A stretch of DNA of 60,000 nt from Owenia fusiformis (GCA_903813345.2 CAIIXF020000001.1:48565885-48625884), one strand, 5' to 3'. Positions 37,151 to 50,000 are shown, counted from the first letter of the stretch. Notes: generated from the sequence alone by a model not told the origin. Made by a program: numbers and translations.

Positions 37151-40100
37151 CACAGCAACAAACAATCAAATATTGTACAAAATAGTCATCAAAGCAGTGT
37201 CGTCATGAACTGTGCAGTGCTCCGTAAAAACGTCACGGGGACGTCGTCCGTATCGTGCGACAATAAACGTGAACTGCAGTGACGTACGTCGCAAATCTCA
37301 GAGTCAGTGCAATCAGCTCAGGAAGAAGTCTTGAGTCGGGGTGACCCGCTTAGTATACGACCCGATCCTCGGGTCAGATGACAGTCTCTCAAAGGCCACA
37401 TCCAATAAAAACACATGTGTTTGAATACTTTGCAGATATTTGTGATTTTTAAAATATACCTAATATGAGTTGATAAGCTAGCAAAGCAAATATATACCTT
37501 TAATTTATTTATAATGTTGGAATTATGTCAGTGGGTAATATAAGGTATATTTTGAACATCACAAATTATGTGTCAAATTAAGTACAATGTAGACAACATA
37601 TTTTCTACACTCACATGATCTGTTGTACATAATGTAAATACAGAAGTTAAAGCAATGACCAGAGAATCATAAGTAAATTATCAGTATGAAAAATCGCCAT
37701 CATAATAAGTGACCACCGTACACTAATAATAATATAACTATCCATTGATAATATTAGTCTCAAATGCAACTTACATTGAAACTTTCTACCAGCATATGCT
37801 AATTGATAGTTTGGTTATTAGCTTTGGATATACACGGTATCATATATCATGGGGGTATTCCGCGTGATATCTACTGTGATGTCACCGTTACATAACATTA
37901 CATCATATGACATGCCCATCAGCCAAAAATCTCCGGGTTATTTTTTATCGGTGTATATTGTTGTATACACTTGGCCAGCTTTGATATTAGTTTTCATAAC
38001 CGACTTGTTAGGATGGCAAATTGTCAAACTTTACTTTAATTTATTAATACTAAAGTATACCTTGTATATAGCTATTGTTTATATAGTTCGATATATAATT
38101 ACTATCAGTTTATATTTGAGACATCATTTTACAAACTCTTGAACGTATTCAGTATAGAATGTAATTTTAAGGGAAACATGTTGAAATACATTCTTAGACT
38201 TTTAGTGATCGTCAACTTTCCCATTGTCAAAATGTAATTTTGTATTTTGTACAAGCTATTTTGGAATAATTTAATAGGTATGGAATTAGGCTATTACATA
38301 CATATCTGTTCACAACTTTTGAATTTTAAAGCAGTTTCAGTGTAATTTTTAATAATTGATTTGCAGGGACTTGAAACTATTGTATCAATACTCGCTATTT
38401 CAACTTTCAATTTCTCAATACTCAAGCTTACGGCTTCCATTAAGCATGACGAGATTGGGAATATAACTAATATAGGGTGTAATGTGTGACTTGATTATAT
38501 ATAATTAGCTACACGTATCACCTTTCAGAATCTCTCCACATACAAAACTGTTCTTTACTTAAGCCACAATTTTGTAATTTTGCTCGTGTACAAAATGAAT
38601 TAACTTTTTATAGTTCAAGTAAATTGAGAGCTTACATTTTACCTAAACGTTTATTTATCTGTTTGTATTCCTTTAGAATTAATTGATGTACCGGGGTATG
38701 AAAACCGTTCTGCTATCTAACGAAAGTATATGCGTACCAGGCTACGCCGATGATGAGCTTGTAAAGCATATTTATCACCTTCTGGAGCAGTAGTTTCTCT
38801 TTGTCGAGCTCGAGGGGCGGACAGGTTTTATAAAGTGTTGTCATAAAGAGAATTTTCCAAAAAAGAAAACAAAATTAACATAAACTTACGTTCCCGATCG
38901 TGCTATGCCTTAAGTGTACAATGACAATGGCGATGAATTAAAAAAATGTTAGAACTTTCAAAATCTATGTTAATTTATTGTAATTTAAATGTGGTTGTTG
39001 TTCAGAGAGAAAAGCAGCGTGATTTATAGATGGTATCTATCAAGATCTGATGAGTCAATCGTTGTATCAGGTACCTTCCACAGTCTCACTGGGTCTCATT
39101 CTACGCTCCGTTGCACCTGAAAACACTATTCTCGTATCATTAGAAAAATGACAACCCTAGCTATATATTTTAAGAGCTCTCCTTTGTGAATTGCTTTATT
39201 CAAAATGTTCTGTACACAATTGTCACAAAGTGGGCTGGACTTTTAGATTTATATGTTCATTTTGGTTTTATGGTTGATAAAATGTAATCTCGATCAAGGT
39301 GTTCGACATACTATGGTTTTAAAGATACAAAATGGGTAAATAGTAATACCCGAGGTTTTAGTTACAAAAACAACTTTAATGTTCATTATTGTCATGTTAA
39401 AGAGTAATGTTTCATGGTAACCGTGGTGCGGTTTCCATGGTAACAGAAAAACAGTGTAGCAACATAATCCAAATACATGTAATTTCTCATTCCACAAGTC
39501 TTGTATACTGTGCATTATGATGCAATAGCAATATTAGACCTCATATGAAGGATGTATTTATACGAGTTATCTTACTTTTGTATATTTTCTACTTAGGACA
39601 AACTAAGTAACTATGGTAACAGTAATCAAACTTTATATATTTTTTATGTTTCATGAAGAATTTTTCAAGAGTTATACACGTTTCAGAGAGCAAAGGATAT
39701 AAATAAATGTAAAAATGACTTTATATTGATGTTAAAACTTTGTATCTTGTTACATCGTAGAAAGCTATCAATTATAGCCAGAACTCGGGAAGTGAATTAG
39801 CTGGGAAATGATCGATACGAAATTACTACAATTATATTCCTGAACATTCCCATTGGCTCATCCTATCGCAACCTGTTATTTAGCTATCATTAGCTTCTTG
39901 ATTGAGACTTCGCTTCTCTATATAAAACTTATTGAATTTTGTACTAAATTATAGTTAATAACTCTAGCTACTTTTATCTTTCCTGTTGAAACATAAATTG
40001 TCCTCTTCAACGACAGAGTCAGACACTCGTTGCATTCTGATGTTTTCATGGATAAACATGTCTGCAAGTACAGAATGCTGGGATAATGAGCTATTATTTT

Positions 40101-43100
40101 TTTGAATAATAGTTGATCAGCAATTTTTGTCACCCCAAGGAAACCGGAAAGCAACAGAAGAAAATCCACTTGAAACCTTCTAGGAGAATCGATATGATCA
40201 ATCGTGGCAGTTGCCCAATCGATAGCCATTGCCTATGTCCGCATTGTTATCAGTTTATAGCCATTGAATAATTATTAAGATTTTTTTGAAAGCAACTTCA
40301 CAAAGAGTTTTCTTTACAATAATTGTTATGCTCTCACAAGCTTAAAATAATCGTCTTAGTTACAAAAACACCATGTCCGTCTGTATAATATGGCTTTACC
40401 CATGAGACTTTATTATCTCGAGTACAAATGAAAAAAAAAAAACAGAAATATGATGACGTAATTCAATCGATTCCCACCCCCTATGTTACAATATGCAAAT
40501 ATAACCCATAGCAATGATGATATGATTAACATGACACGAGAAATTAGATGCTCAGGAAACTAGAAATTCATGTTCAAGTTTCATCAGTTTTACCCCAATT
40601 CCAATACCAATACTTCAACTTTGAAAAAGTCGCAAAAATGATGTTCGGTGTGTAATATTGCACATGTTTAAACATTAGAATATGATAGCTCCTCTGGAAA
40701 AACTGATATGTTTATTCTATTTTTTTTTGCTAAGTGTTAACATAATGCTTGATACACCTAATGACATATCATCGGTTGAAAATAACTATTATCTATCATA
40801 CTTACAATTCACTGATGATAGGTTTAATAAAACTTTTATTTTTTGAAATGCATTTATAACGCCTAATGTGATTTCAAATCAAACCATTTCATAAAAAGCA
40901 GGTAATTTGTTTGTCGTATAACCGAAATAACGTGATAAATACGTGTCAATAAATTGGAGTTTATTTGTTTGTTTATTTATCAAATTAAATAAATTACTAT
41001 TTTACTTTGCTAATGTCTATATTTGTAACCGTAAAAACATACTTGTCATCATTTATCGTTGTAATCATGTCTACAACGAGTACACACTCTAATTCCTCCC
41101 TCCTGTTGGGTATGAACAAATTAATAAACTCTGCACTCTTTCTATAAATGAATACTAAAGAAAAAAATGTGCAAAAAGCGAGTTGTAAATAAAAAGTAAA
41201 CGTGTAAAGACAATTGTCATTTGAGTCTTTTGATTGACACTATTATTAAAGTGGAGACGTTGAGATGAAAAATTTATATAAAACATCCAGATCGGATAGA
41301 TGCACGCACATCTCAGACCAAATCTGTCAAAAATACATTCTCAAATTTTCTTATTCAGCTTTCTTTTCAAAGTACTATCAATTAAAATTTTGCTAGGTAA
41401 TTCGATATACTACATGCAAGACGTCCTGGGTTTCTGGCTCAAAGGACTGGAAGTCGTGGATCAACTCGCTATTATCTCACAATAACACATCCTAACAGGC
41501 AAAAACCTCCTTCGTCTGGGTCTCTACTAGTTAAGATATAGAATGTATAAACCATCTACCTCCAAGAGTTCAGTAACGGATAACTCACGAATTTGTTATT
41601 CGTCCCAAAAATAAAACACTTCGAAAATCCTATAAAAAAGCCTATAAAATATGACCATGTCTATGTGTCCTGAGACTGTTGAGAGAGGGGGCGGAGGACT
41701 ATTCAACCAGTGAAGCAATATTTCTTCGCTCCTTGACAGATAGCTCCTTATATTCAGTGGCACCATATCCCCACCATATCCTTTTAATGGTTCAAAAGGG
41801 GTCCACCTATTGCAAATATAAAGCTCAGAATTATTGAACCTCAGATATATAATTCAACGTGTTGAACAAGCCCTCTGGCAAAGGGGCAGTATGGTTTCTA
41901 AGAGAGGTTTTGGGCGAGCAGGTTCTCATATAAACATATATCTTGTTCAGCCATATCAGACACCACGGAGCCGGGACGTCGAGGGGTCTGCAGTTATTGT
42001 TATTTCCCCCGAGCTTTCTCCACCCTTTGCGTGACCAGGACAACTCAGTATTGTCTGACCATATTGTCTAGCGCTCCATTAACTTTGTACTAGGCCGCTG
42101 TGAGCCTTGGTGCCTTCTCGTCGGGTGTCCCAGATACAATGTTTTCCCTTTCAGCTGCCCCAGCAGTTTGGTCAACCCACCCAGCCACACTGACCAGTAC
42201 AGGGACACCGGCTTCATACCCGCTGGAACAGAAACAATCGAAATCCCCCGTATTATCAAAACCTAACCAGAGGGGGGCGTTTGTTGGAGACTGGTGTGAG
42301 TTCTCAAGTAGGTTTACATTCTTTCAGGGTCTTGCGGCATCTTTCAAAATGAGCAGTTTCGTACAAAATGGCAGGACTGGGAATGATAAAGCAACACCTT
42401 ATTCTCACCATATCAGTCGGATTCCCATGGAATGATAGAACTAATAAACAACGATGCGCTCTGTGAGCGTTGTGAGTGTATACCTTTAAACAATGGCAAA
42501 CACGACAATCAGTCAGTATATATTCAAAAGTTTAGATCATTTTCATGCAATACTGTTTGGTACCTCTTTGAACCCGGAAAATAGCCCCTCGATCGGAAAG
42601 TATAAATAGAAAGCGTTTGAATATTTAGATACCGTAGTTCCCATCTGCCGCATGATGTTATCGCAGGCATGCAGTTACCCTTCTAGCATCAAACTGGTGA
42701 ATTTTTCCCCGGGCAGATTAGTTGATATGAGTAACCTAAGAGAAAAACTAATGTACTTTTTCAACACCTGCAATATCATAATGTCCAAAAACATTAATTT
42801 GTCGTTTGGACTGGGAATAGGGTTTTGTGGATCAGTCGATTCAACTTCACGATAATCCGAAAAAAAGCACAAATAGCAACAATCAAAACGACCATTGTCA
42901 ATACAGATGCGGTCTATGGTCACAGAAATCTGTCGAGGTCACTAATAAATTAATTATATTTTTAGATCAAAGAAATAAAATGAATGTCACTAACACGTTG
43001 AGTTGAACCTAACAGCAAATGGTTAATTACGTAAGAAAATATGGCTGCCAATTAAGTTGGCCACAACCCAAATTACCCACTGTCTGATATTTTTGTCTCC

Positions 43101-43185
43101 AAAAGTGACGTGCGTGGAGGTAAATCTACATAGGGGGTCTAGTGCTGTATAAATACATGTTTGTTTTTATCATGCAATGTTGCTT
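37151..43185. other. intergenic region between Dlx and the creatine kinase locus
   Basis: The first ~270 bases are probably Dlx 3' UTR (AATAAA near 37262 and 37404). The rest is AT-rich, except for a more GC-balanced stretch at about 41.68-42.43 kb with several short overlapping frames on both strands, followed by TATAAATAG at 42601-42609. I recognise no protein. Confidence 0.5.
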
Positions 43186-43320
43186 TTTAGTGTGATGCAT
43201 GGAAATATATTATTTAAATTCCAGCTAGGTTGTACGTGCGCGGTGAAACTGCAACAATTTTGAAAGAAATCCAAAATATCTTATTCAACTTGTTCATTTA
43301 CATTCGAGTTGAAAATGCTA
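43186..43320 (-). repeat. kinase-less third copy of the creatine kinase 5' flank (F'')
   Basis: Similar to the 5' flanks of both kinase copies (for example GCAACAATTTT and TTCATTTACATTCGAGTTGA), up to the position where the kinase start region would follow, then similarity stops. It is more diverged than the other two flanks. It is joined directly to block X1 with no MITE between them. Confidence 0.75.
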
Positions 43321-43322
43321 TA

Positions 43323-43731
43323 GTTGAACTTACATTTAACCATATATTTACCTATAAATGATTCTTCAGTCTGTCTGTCTGTCTGTCTTGTCTTTGAATT
43401 GCAAGGCAAACATTGGCCAGTATACATAGTTGCGATGTAGAATTTGAATTGTGCATTCAAACAGGAATTCAAATATCCGTGTTTAATTTATTAGTTTGTT
43501 CCTGCCATTGAACAAAAAGAATTAATTACCATCTTCAATAACCCGATAGAAAATAGAAAATTATCAATACTTTGGGCCTTTCACGTAAATAGAGTAAAAC
43601 TAACCATGATTCAGGGAGAGAAGAGATTGCATGGTTCACTTATTCTTGTAGAGAGAAATTGCATGACCAGGTCATAATCTAAAGCGTAGCCGAGTACTAG
43701 ATTGATAAACAGACCTTACTTGTTTAAACTG
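43323..43731 (-). repeat. duplicated upstream block X, copy 1
   Basis: Matches 46553-47023 almost base for base from GTTGAACTTACATTTAACC to CTTACTTGTTTAAACTGC. Differences are a longer GTCT microsatellite here (43369-43391) and about 60 bp present only in the other copy. It lies immediately downstream of the intact kinase in that gene's orientation. Confidence 0.85.
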
Positions 43732-43759
43732 CGTTTAGAATTTGAATGCTAAATAATAT

Positions 43760-45022
43760 TTATGAAAATCGTCCTCTGCGTTGTGGACGCATACTAGCCG
43801 GAAGTAGATCATCGATGGACTTGCGCTTTTCTAGCCGCTGTTCCATCTGGATCAGGGTATTCACGCCATCTATTACTAACTGGCATAGCTCAACTTCACT
43901 CACTCCAAGTCTGTCGGAGTTTGATATATCAAATATACCATTTGTGGATTGGGTGTCGACACCACCGGTACCGCGTTTCTGTAGCTTCATGCAATCTAGG
44001 ATTTTGTCAAAGCGAGGATCCTTGCCTACATTTGGAAGCTTGATGTGAACACTAGCTCTCAGGCCAGTACCGAGGTTACTAGGGCATGTCAAGATGTAGC
44101 CTAGATGATCACTATGCATGAACTCCCATCCTTTTCGCTTAATGCTTCCTTGTACTTTATTAAGGCCATCACAAAATCGTTGGAAAACTGCACGCATATT
44201 TCCTCCCTTTTCCATAGAGATAATACGCGTATGGTCCTCTTCGTTTACCCATACAAAGAAATTTTTGTTTGCGTTATGCCAAATACCACGACCATCGGGC
44301 CAATCCCTTGCCATACCTGCACACGTGAGCAACGGAGACACTGGTTTATCAAAGAGGAAATGGTCATTGATCAACTTTTCTTGCTCCTCGTCGGTCATAT
44401 TGCTAAGGGAATGATATTGACCTTTAAATTGTCCATCTAGAGAACCGAGTGCATCGATACAAACTCGTTCGACCTCACGTCTTTCAGCTCTTGAAATAGC
44501 AGGTGGAAGGCTCAGACCTCGTATACAACGACCCGTACGTACACGTGATGACAAGACGTACTTTTCATCAAAATTGCCTCCACGTATTTTCGATGCGTCG
44601 AGATCTGTAGGGTGAATTTGATCTTTCGTGTATCCACCATGTCGATCTTCGATGATTGGGTCGAAAAGATCCGCAAATGTATCGTATGATTCTTCGTCAC
44701 CAGCAACAATTCCAACGGTTTTAATGAAGGGATGAACAGGATTGTCAACACCTGTTTGAATACATTGATCGAGAGTCCAACCATTAGGAGTAGCCTTATC
44801 CCTCAATTTAGCATAAATGGCAGGGGTAAGACATTTTGCCATTGTGTTGTTGTGTTGGCTGAGTTCAGGGAAATTTGCAGAAGCTGGGTACTTCAAATGA
44901 ATATTAGTCGTTCCTAGGCGCGCTTGTACACTCTCTTTGTCGGCACGATATGCAAGATATCCTAATGACCCAGCACCTCCAAGTGATAAGATCGCCCTTC
45001 TTCCCATTAAAAACGACGCCAT
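43760..45022 (-). CDS. CKMT: mitochondrial creatine kinase, intact and intronless
   Basis: Transfers phosphate between ATP and creatine in the mitochondrial intermembrane space. The uninterrupted frame encodes 420 residues from [10 protein letters not shown], close to the usual ~417-420 of MtCK. Residues 1-35 form an Arg-containing targeting presequence. Family marks: [11 protein letters not shown] (58-67), TGVDNP (90-95), [10 protein letters not shown] (156-165), the flexible loop near residue 60, WVNEEDH (258-264), reactive Cys313 in [12 protein letters not shown], and RGTGGVD (350-356). The start was set at 45022 because the presequence begins there; an in-frame ATG at 45058 would add 12 basic residues. 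Vertebrate and annelid MtCK genes have several introns, so a single exon suggests a retrocopy, though an intact one. Stop is TAA at 43760-43762. Confidence 0.93.
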   Translation of the reverse strand: MASFLMGRRAILSLGGAGSLGYLAYRADKESVQARLGTTNIHLKYPASANFPELSQHNNTMAKCLTPAIYAKLRDKATPNGWTLDQCIQTGVDNPVHPFIKTVGIVAGDEESYDTFADLFDPIIEDRHGGYTKDQIHPTDLDASKIRGGNFDEKYVLSSRVRTGRCIRGLSLPPAISRAERREVERVCIDALGSLDGQFKGQYHSLSNMTDEEQEKLINDHFLFDKPVSPLLTCAGMARDWPDGRGIWHNANKNFFVWVNEEDHTRIISMEKGGNMRAVFQRFCDGLNKVQGSIKRKGWEFMHSDHLGYILTCPSNLGTGLRASVHIKLPNVGKDPRFDKILDCMKLQKRGTGGVDTQSTNGIFDISNSDRLGVSEVELCQLVIDGVNTLIQMEQRLEKRKSIDDLLPASMRPQRRGRFS

Positions 45023-45183
45023 TTTGTTATTTTTTCTTGCCTGTTTAGTGTTATGCAAGGAAATACTACATCGTATATTATTTTAATTACATCTAGGTTG
45101 TACGTGCTCGGCGAAGCTGCAACAATTTTGGAAGAAATCCAAAAAAAAATTTGTTCATTTACATTCGAGTTGAAGATGCTATA
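45023..45183 (-). promoter_or_regulatory. 5' flank of the intact creatine kinase (F)
   Basis: Nearly identical to 46181-46341 upstream of the truncated copy and similar to 43186-43320. It probably contains the promoter, but I see no firm TATA or initiator. Confidence 0.45.
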
Positions 45184-45350
45184 CTGTATAAGTGCATGGT
45201 ATTTAATCCGAGTGGTTAATTTTCCGAATGGTCAAATTTCATCATTTTCCTAATTTTAATTTTTCTAATGACAAGAAACCTCCCATTGGATAACATTATA
45301 AAGACACTATTTCTGACATTTAATTTTCCGAACCTGGCAAAAATTAGGGA
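45184..45350. mobile_element. truncated copy of the creatine kinase-locus MITE
   Basis: Identical or nearly so to the first 167 bp of the full element at 46342-46550, starting CTGTATAAGTGCATGG. It stops abruptly at AAATTAGGGA, where the truncated kinase copy begins, so one deletion removed both the MITE tail and the kinase 3' end. Confidence 0.85.
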
Positions 45351-46180
45351 CGCATGTTTCCTCCCTTTTCCATAGAGATAACACGCGTATGGTCCTCTTC
45401 GTTTACCCATACAAAGAAATTTTTGTTTGCGTTATGCCAAATACCACGACCATCGGGCCAATCCCTTGCCATACCTGCACACGTGAGCAACGGAGACACT
45501 GGTTTATCAAAGAGGAAATGGTCATTGATCAACTTTTCTTGCTCCTCGTCGGTCATATTGCTAAGGGAATGATATTGACCTTTAAATTGTCCATCTAGAG
45601 AACCGAGTGCATCGATGCAAACTCGTTCGACCTCACGTCTTTCAGCTCTTGAAATAGCAGGTGGAAGGCTCAGACCTCGTATACAACGACCCGTACGTAC
45701 ACGTGATGACAAGACGTACTTTTCATCAAAATTGCCTCCACGTATTTTCGATGCGTCGAGATCTGTAGGGTGAATTTGATCTTTCGTGTATCCACCATGT
45801 CGATCTTCGATGATTGGGTCGAAAAGATCCACAAATGTATCGTATGATTCTTCGTCACCAGCAACAATTCCAACGGTTTTAATGAAGGGATGAACAGGAT
45901 TGTCAACACCTGTTTGAATACATTGATCGAGAGTCCAACCATTAGGAGTAGCCTTATCCCTCAATTTAGCATAAATGGCAGGGGTAAGACATTTTGCCAT
46001 TGTGTTGTCGTGTTGGCTGAGTTCAGGGAAATTTGCAGAAGCTGGGTACTTCAAATGGATATTAGTCGTTCCTAGGCGCGCTTGTACACTCTCTTTGTCG
46101 GCACGATATGCAAGATATCCTAATGACCCAGCACCTCCAAGTGATAAGATCGCCCTTCTTCCCATTAAAAACGACGCCAT
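45344..46180 (-). pseudogene. truncated tandem copy of mitochondrial creatine kinase
   Basis: Aligns without gaps to the intact copy (45351-46216 against 44193-45058); by eye I count about six mismatches in 866 bp, three of which change residues (Asn58 to Asp, Ala117 to Val, Ile268 to Val). Homology stops after residue 277 (GGNMR), one stray Pro codon follows, then TAA read from MITE sequence. The missing third includes reactive Cys313 and the CPSNLGTG motif, so no active enzyme can be made. Its flank is as well kept as that of the intact copy, so it may be transcribed. The near identity means recent duplication, gene conversion or an assembly artefact. Confidence 0.9.
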
Positions 46181-46341
46181 TTTGTTATTTTTTCTTGCCT
46201 GTTTAGTGTTATGCAAGGAAATACTACATCGTATATTATTTAAATTCCATCTAGGGTGTACGTGCTCGGCGAAACTGCAACAATTTTGGAAGAAATCCCC
46301 AAAAAAAATTGTTCATTTACATTCGAGTTGAAGATGCTATA

Positions 46342-46550
46342 CTGTATAAGTGCATGGTATTTAATCCGAGTGGTTAATTTTCCGAATGGTCAAATTTCAT
46401 CATTTTCCTAATTTTAATTTTTCTAATGACAAGAAACCTCCCATTGGATAACATTATAAAGACAATATTTCTGACATTTAATTTTCCGAACCTGGCAAAA
46501 ATTAGGGAATAGGCAAATTAAATGATTAGACAAAATTACCACTTACACAG
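46342..46550. mobile_element. MITE, 209 bp, TIR CTGTRTAAGTG, TA target duplication
   Basis: Starts CTGTATAAGTG and ends CACTTACACAG, with TA on each side (46340-46341 and 46551-46552). The corresponding position in the kinase-less flank (43321-43322) is an uninterrupted single TA: a paired empty site that proves insertion and the TA target. No coding capacity. TA duplication fits the Tc1/mariner superfamily, which is an inference. Confidence 0.88.
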
Positions 46551-46552
46551 TA

Positions 46553-47023
46553 GTTGAACTTACATTTAACCATATATTTACCTCTAAATGATTCTTCAGT
46601 CTGTCTGTCTTGTCTTTGAATTGCAAGGTTATGACCGGTATACATAGTTGCGATGTAGAATTTGAATTGTGCATTCAAAGAGGATCTCAAATATCCGTGT
46701 TTAATTTATTAGTTTGTTCCTGCCATTGAACAAAAAGAATTAATTACCATCTTCAATAACCCGATAGAAAATAGAAAATTATCAATACTTTGGGCCTTTC
46801 ACGTAAATAGAGTAAAACTAACCATGATTCAGGGAGAGAAGAGATTGCATGGTTCGCTTATTCTTGTAGAGAGAAATTACATGACCAGGTCATAATCTAA
46901 AGCATAGCCGATATACTGGATTGATACACAGATCTATAAAAAACTGTTTCTCTTCCTTGGCCTAATCGTGTGTGACATTCAGTGTGCTTGCCATATGTCG
47001 CCCCTTACTTGTTTAAACTGCTA
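46553..47023 (-). repeat. duplicated upstream block X, copy 2
   Basis: Counterpart of 43323-43731; the last shared word is CTTACTTGTTTAAACTGC. It lies upstream of the truncated kinase copy in that gene's orientation, which sets the unit order as X - MITE - F - kinase. Confidence 0.85.
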
Positions 47024-50000
47024 CCGACAGGTGTCATAAAATATATTGAAGATCTGATTGTGTTTTATGTATGACTAAAATGTAGTTTTATTTCATGAGT
47101 CGATGAATAAAACACCTTTTGGGTCTATCATTTGCTATGGAAAATATAGCATTGACAACTGTTTTCCACACTGCCTGAAATAACGTTTTTATACTGTATA
47201 ATCGGACCTAGATCTGAGTCCTGGGTATATATTGTTTATTGTAGATAAGATGGTCGCTGGGATTTGGCATGATTTTTCAGATCAACCACGCCAATATTTC
47301 CAAATTAATGGATGTAAAAATATAACATGGTTGCCACATACAAACCATAGGAAATAAGAATATGACAAAACATATAGCTATGCATAAGGTGGAATAGTTC
47401 AAGCCTTGAGGTATTTTAGGTTTGAAACCCAAATCTCGACAAATTTCATATGATATATTCGATTCCTTCCATCATGATGAAACGCGCGCTGTATTCTTTC
47501 CGTGAATTTTTTTTCTGGAAAACAATATGTGTTAAACAATCCATTGATGGTTTATACCATAACCATACAATGAAATATTAGTATTACACAGCTATACAAC
47601 AAATTGTTTTTTATTAATTATTTTAAATGTCTGTAAGTGTAAATGAGATAAAATATTAAGTTTTATACATGTTACAAAGAACGATTTTACTTGGATCTGA
47701 ATTTCAAATGCCTCTCATAGATCATCCGTCATAAGTACAATAATTGAATATCAGCTAATTTCATGATAGTAATTTATATTAGTCGTTCAGCATGATAGTA
47801 TTTCCCTTAAACATCGCTCCTTTTGTTTACTTACTTTCTAAATTCGTTTTAACATTGTAAGGAAAAATAGATTTTTTAGCTGGTTTAGTTTTGTTGATGT
47901 AATTGAAAGTCTTGTATTGTTATTTCTTACAACGAAGCACAGAACTGAAAATCTAGAAAAATGGACAAAACGCCCTTCAGAAAAGATAAAGAGTTACTTT
48001 TTTATTTAGAAGAATTGCTTAGATCCTTAATCACAGACTCCATTATCAAGTAAAATATTACAGAGAGAAAAATAAGCCGCAACATTTTTGTTTCCAAACA
48101 GAGTCTATACTACATGATAATTTGATCTATCGTTACGTAAGTTTAGACATTTTCCCAGGTTATGATCATTGATCATTTTTAACAGTATGGTCAAATCAAC
48201 GTTACCAAATCGGGTCTTTAGCAAATCAAATATGCTTGACCAAGAGATAAAAAAATGATTTACACTGATAAAAGTATAATCCCCTAGTGTATAATGATCT
48301 GGTACTTTGCGCTTCAAGAATAGGCAAATGGCTCTCGCGAATGACAAACGTGACAATGATTGAGCGGAAGATGCCGCTCTTTGTTGCTTGTGTTTCACTC
48401 TCGCTTTCTATGGTATTCTATCGTTTGTTGGTTTATATAATGGCATTATAATGAAGGAGTAAGCCACTGAAGCAAAAAGTAATACACTCGTAGTCAGCGT
48501 CCGAGATGTTTGAAATGAGCACGAGGACAATCAATTATAACACGGTACCGCCCATATCACATTATCAGCCTGTATTGATGATGTTCTTGTTCGTGGCAAG
48601 GCGATATACATCTATCTTGGATTTCCAAGGTATGAAGTTTTCAGAAATCGAGTAAACAATCTGGATACCATTGTTAGGGACTCTCTATTTTTGTATCTTT
48701 TTCAATTTTGCAACTGAACTAGAAATGTACAAATGATTATATCTCGCCTTAAATGATTGGGAAAGACACAATGTTAGGTGTTCAATTTCAAGTCTTTATG
48801 CGATTTACTTGGTCTTGGATCAATATTCTACCTTCTCTAATCTCGTCCTCAGCCTGCATATCCCCAAACCAAAGAGAATGGGGGGGGGAGCACAGGGGAC
48901 ATAACACTGGCCCACCAAACAATTTGTGATAATTTTGAAATGGACAAATGGACATTTCTATAATGAACGCACACGATTATAAAATATATAAACACGCGCA
49001 TATCAGTAACACTACTTTTGACAAGGCTTTTTATAGAGATGCGAAATGAAACTATATGCAAAGGGTAATACATGTTGTACAGCACTTGATAGATTTTATA
49101 TATGTTTAAAAAATGCATCCCATGGACATGTATATCACATGTATGCATACATTATTATGTTGTCCTCGGTTATTTATTTTATCATCATAATGCTAAAAAA
49201 TCCCCCAATAAAAAGAACCCATGAGCCCAAATTTTCTAATATTGTATTTTTGGAAAGATTACTCGCTAGATCTGAATCTGCCGACAATGCATGTACGAAA
49301 CTTATGTGCTACTTTATCTTTGGGATTCTTGCTAAAAAATCCTATCGCGGTGCTTTGACAGATGCTCGTTAAAAACAAGATATACCATTTACTAAAATAT
49401 TGTATTTATGAATCCGATAGAACAATACTGCATCTGATCTTTGTGTATTGGTGACGTATATCGTTTGCATCTGCATGTCGTCTCGCAACAGAATACAATA
49501 CACAGTAAAATGTTTTATAAATAACATTCACTAAAACACACAATTATCACATAATTATAAGTAAATCTATGTAATAAGAAAGAATGAGTAATGATTGACG
49601 TCGATGAATGTAATGTTATATATTCCAGCACATGTATTTTATTAATTTTTTGATGTGTCATAAAAATGTCTAATACTGAGTTCTACAAAATGCGTGTCCA
49701 TATACGAGAAACAGAGATGCACTCACATGTCAACTAAACCGTTGAGATTTTAGGTTAAATCATTCCACGTTTCGGCATAGTTTCGCATAAACTTGTTAAA
49801 ATTCGAGTTTTGAAATTTAGTTCATCTTTCTTTGCCATTTTTCAAAATAAGCAAGTGATTTCTGGATTTCTCATACTTATTTTCATTGATTTCAAATAGA
49901 ATCTCATAACTGCGTGTTAAACTATTTTGAATAAACATGGGCTATTAATTTACAAGTTTAAACGCATTACATCTATATCAGATGAATGAACGTTTGCTGC

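Noticed and set aside
42100-42435. 111-codon plus-strand frame
   Set aside because: Ser/Pro-rich with no recognisable motif; overlapping frames on the other strand are equally long. Kept only as part of a finding.
43147-43154. TATAAATA as a promoter of the kinase locus
   Set aside because: It is on the plus strand, opposite to the kinase, with no gene downstream in that direction.
44105-44440. Plus-strand frames of about 100 codons across the kinase
   Set aside because: Antisense to the creatine kinase coding sequence; both kinase copies show the same shadows.
44512-44784. Second minus-strand frame overlapping the kinase (90 codons)
   Set aside because: Out-of-frame reading of the same strand; no independent homology.
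48105-49372. Frames of 97-108 codons between the kinase locus and PHF24
   Set aside because: No domain, signal peptide or splice context that I can recognise; consistent with chance in long non-coding DNA.
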